Notes under the pieces: model-generated
What the model was told of the DNA's origin: nothing
What the model saw: only the letters and a program-made list of their open reading frames with translations
Database searches by the model: none
Assembly (NCBI GenBank): GCA_905178155.1
Contig: CAJINV010000003.1
Coordinates: forward strand, 6,485,691-6,549,690
DNA: 64,000 nt
DNA from: Amoebophrya sp. A120
Taxonomy: Eukaryota > Sar > Dinophyceae > Syndiniales > Amoebophryaceae
Direction: 5' to 3'
Shown: one piece after another, positions 63,584 through 64,000 of the stretch
Layout of the letters: every line of letters begins with the position of its first letter
Numbering within the stretch: position 1 is the first letter of the stretch
Program-made: the position numbers and the translations under genes

Positions 63584-64000
63584 TATAGATACGATGCTTA
63601 TATTTACTTAGTTCGCTGCTGTTCTTCTTTTTCACAACTATTGTCAACCCGCTCGTCGTGTTCTCCAGGTGTTTGTAGACTTTAAGTCAGCTGCATCAAC
63701 GAAGAAATCCAGTTGTTATTAAAGTACACTTCTTTGTCCGATCTGGAGCTCTACCAGCGGAAACAGAGGGTTCTGCGCCTACTTGAAGAGAGAGCATCGT
63801 CCTCGAGCTTGTATTCCTATCTAGAACGGGCGGTCGCTCCGCGCCCGCCGGCCCGGCGACGGGGGGGTGCAAGGGGGAGAGAGGGGAAAAAAGCGTGGCC
63901 GCCAGAGGCCAGCGATGCATGTTGAAACTGTGTTGGCGCGATAAGCGAAAAAGAGAAACGGTCTTCCTCCCTCGGCGGGAGCGAAAGAAGCGTGCGTAGG
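63584..64000. other. intron and possible last exon, then GC-rich sequence
   Basis: After the U-box exon, a basic helical segment (LELYQRKQRVLRLLEERAS, about 63740-63805) reads as a further exon. From TATCTAGAACGGGCGG (63819) the sequence turns very GC-rich, like the interior of the element at 45265-46794, so a second GC-rich element may start here and run off the window. Confidence 0.4.

Noticed and set aside
1-64000. CRISPR array, rRNA, plasmid or phage features
   Set aside because: No regularly spaced repeats with unique spacers, no rRNA core sequence and no bacterial gene signals. Spliced genes show the DNA is eukaryotic.

Overview
The window is nuclear DNA of a protist, most likely a syndinian dinoflagellate parasite of the Amoebophrya type. 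That assignment is an inference. It rests on three things: every gene I can support lies on the + strand (a unidirectional cluster), genes are fairly compact, and many introns are repeated, mobile-looking 'introner' elements with terminal inverted repeats that are not bounded by GT-AG. These traits are on record for Amoebophrya. No rRNA, tRNA, CRISPR array, plastid gene or viral gene was recognised. A 555-base run of N (34931-35485) interrupts the sequence.

Layout. 0-10.6 kb: a GC-rich minisatellite, then uncharacterised genes; two of them have clean GT-AG models (2402-4274 and 5267-8741). 10.7-13.8 kb: an acidic/basic protein whose ~1-kb first intron is filled by an 870-bp inverted-repeat element. 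14.5-16.4 kb: a SET-domain (SMYD-like) methyltransferase. 17.4-20.7 kb: a protein with three CxxH...C...C modules, then a cold-shock-domain protein. 20.7-23.3 kb: no gene seen. 23.3-25.5 kb: two uncharacterised ORFs. 26.6-27.6 kb: a FAM173-type lysine methyltransferase. 28.2-30.9 kb: two secretory/membrane proteins, one a thioredoxin-fold protein with a CPDC site. 32.3-41.6 kb: a 14-exon EF-hand protein. 43.6-48.8 kb: an 8-exon hemerythrin-like (HHE) protein. 49-49.9 kb: a possible GNAT fragment. 50.0-52.5 kb: an atypical short-chain dehydrogenase. 53.5 kb to the right edge: a very fragmented membrane protein with RING-like cysteine clusters and a U-box, probably an E3 ubiquitin ligase.

The main discovery is the introner system. 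In at least 16 places an insertion of about 80-940 bp interrupts a coding exon and is flanked by a 3-9 bp direct repeat. Removing the insertion plus one repeat copy restores the reading frame, and in several cases it restores a known motif. Clear examples are all four HHE iron-ligand blocks, a canonical EF-hand loop, the NAD(P)-binding GxxGxxG region and the U-box. The ends carry inverted repeats of several unrelated families. Many of these share the termini 5'-TATY...RATA-3'. Ordinary GT-AG introns coexist in the same genes. A 1.53-kb GC-rich element with the same termini sits inside a GT-AG intron, and a perfect 125-bp palindrome sits in another intron. Exon coordinates given here were worked out by eye from frame and splice logic and should be tested with RNA reads.
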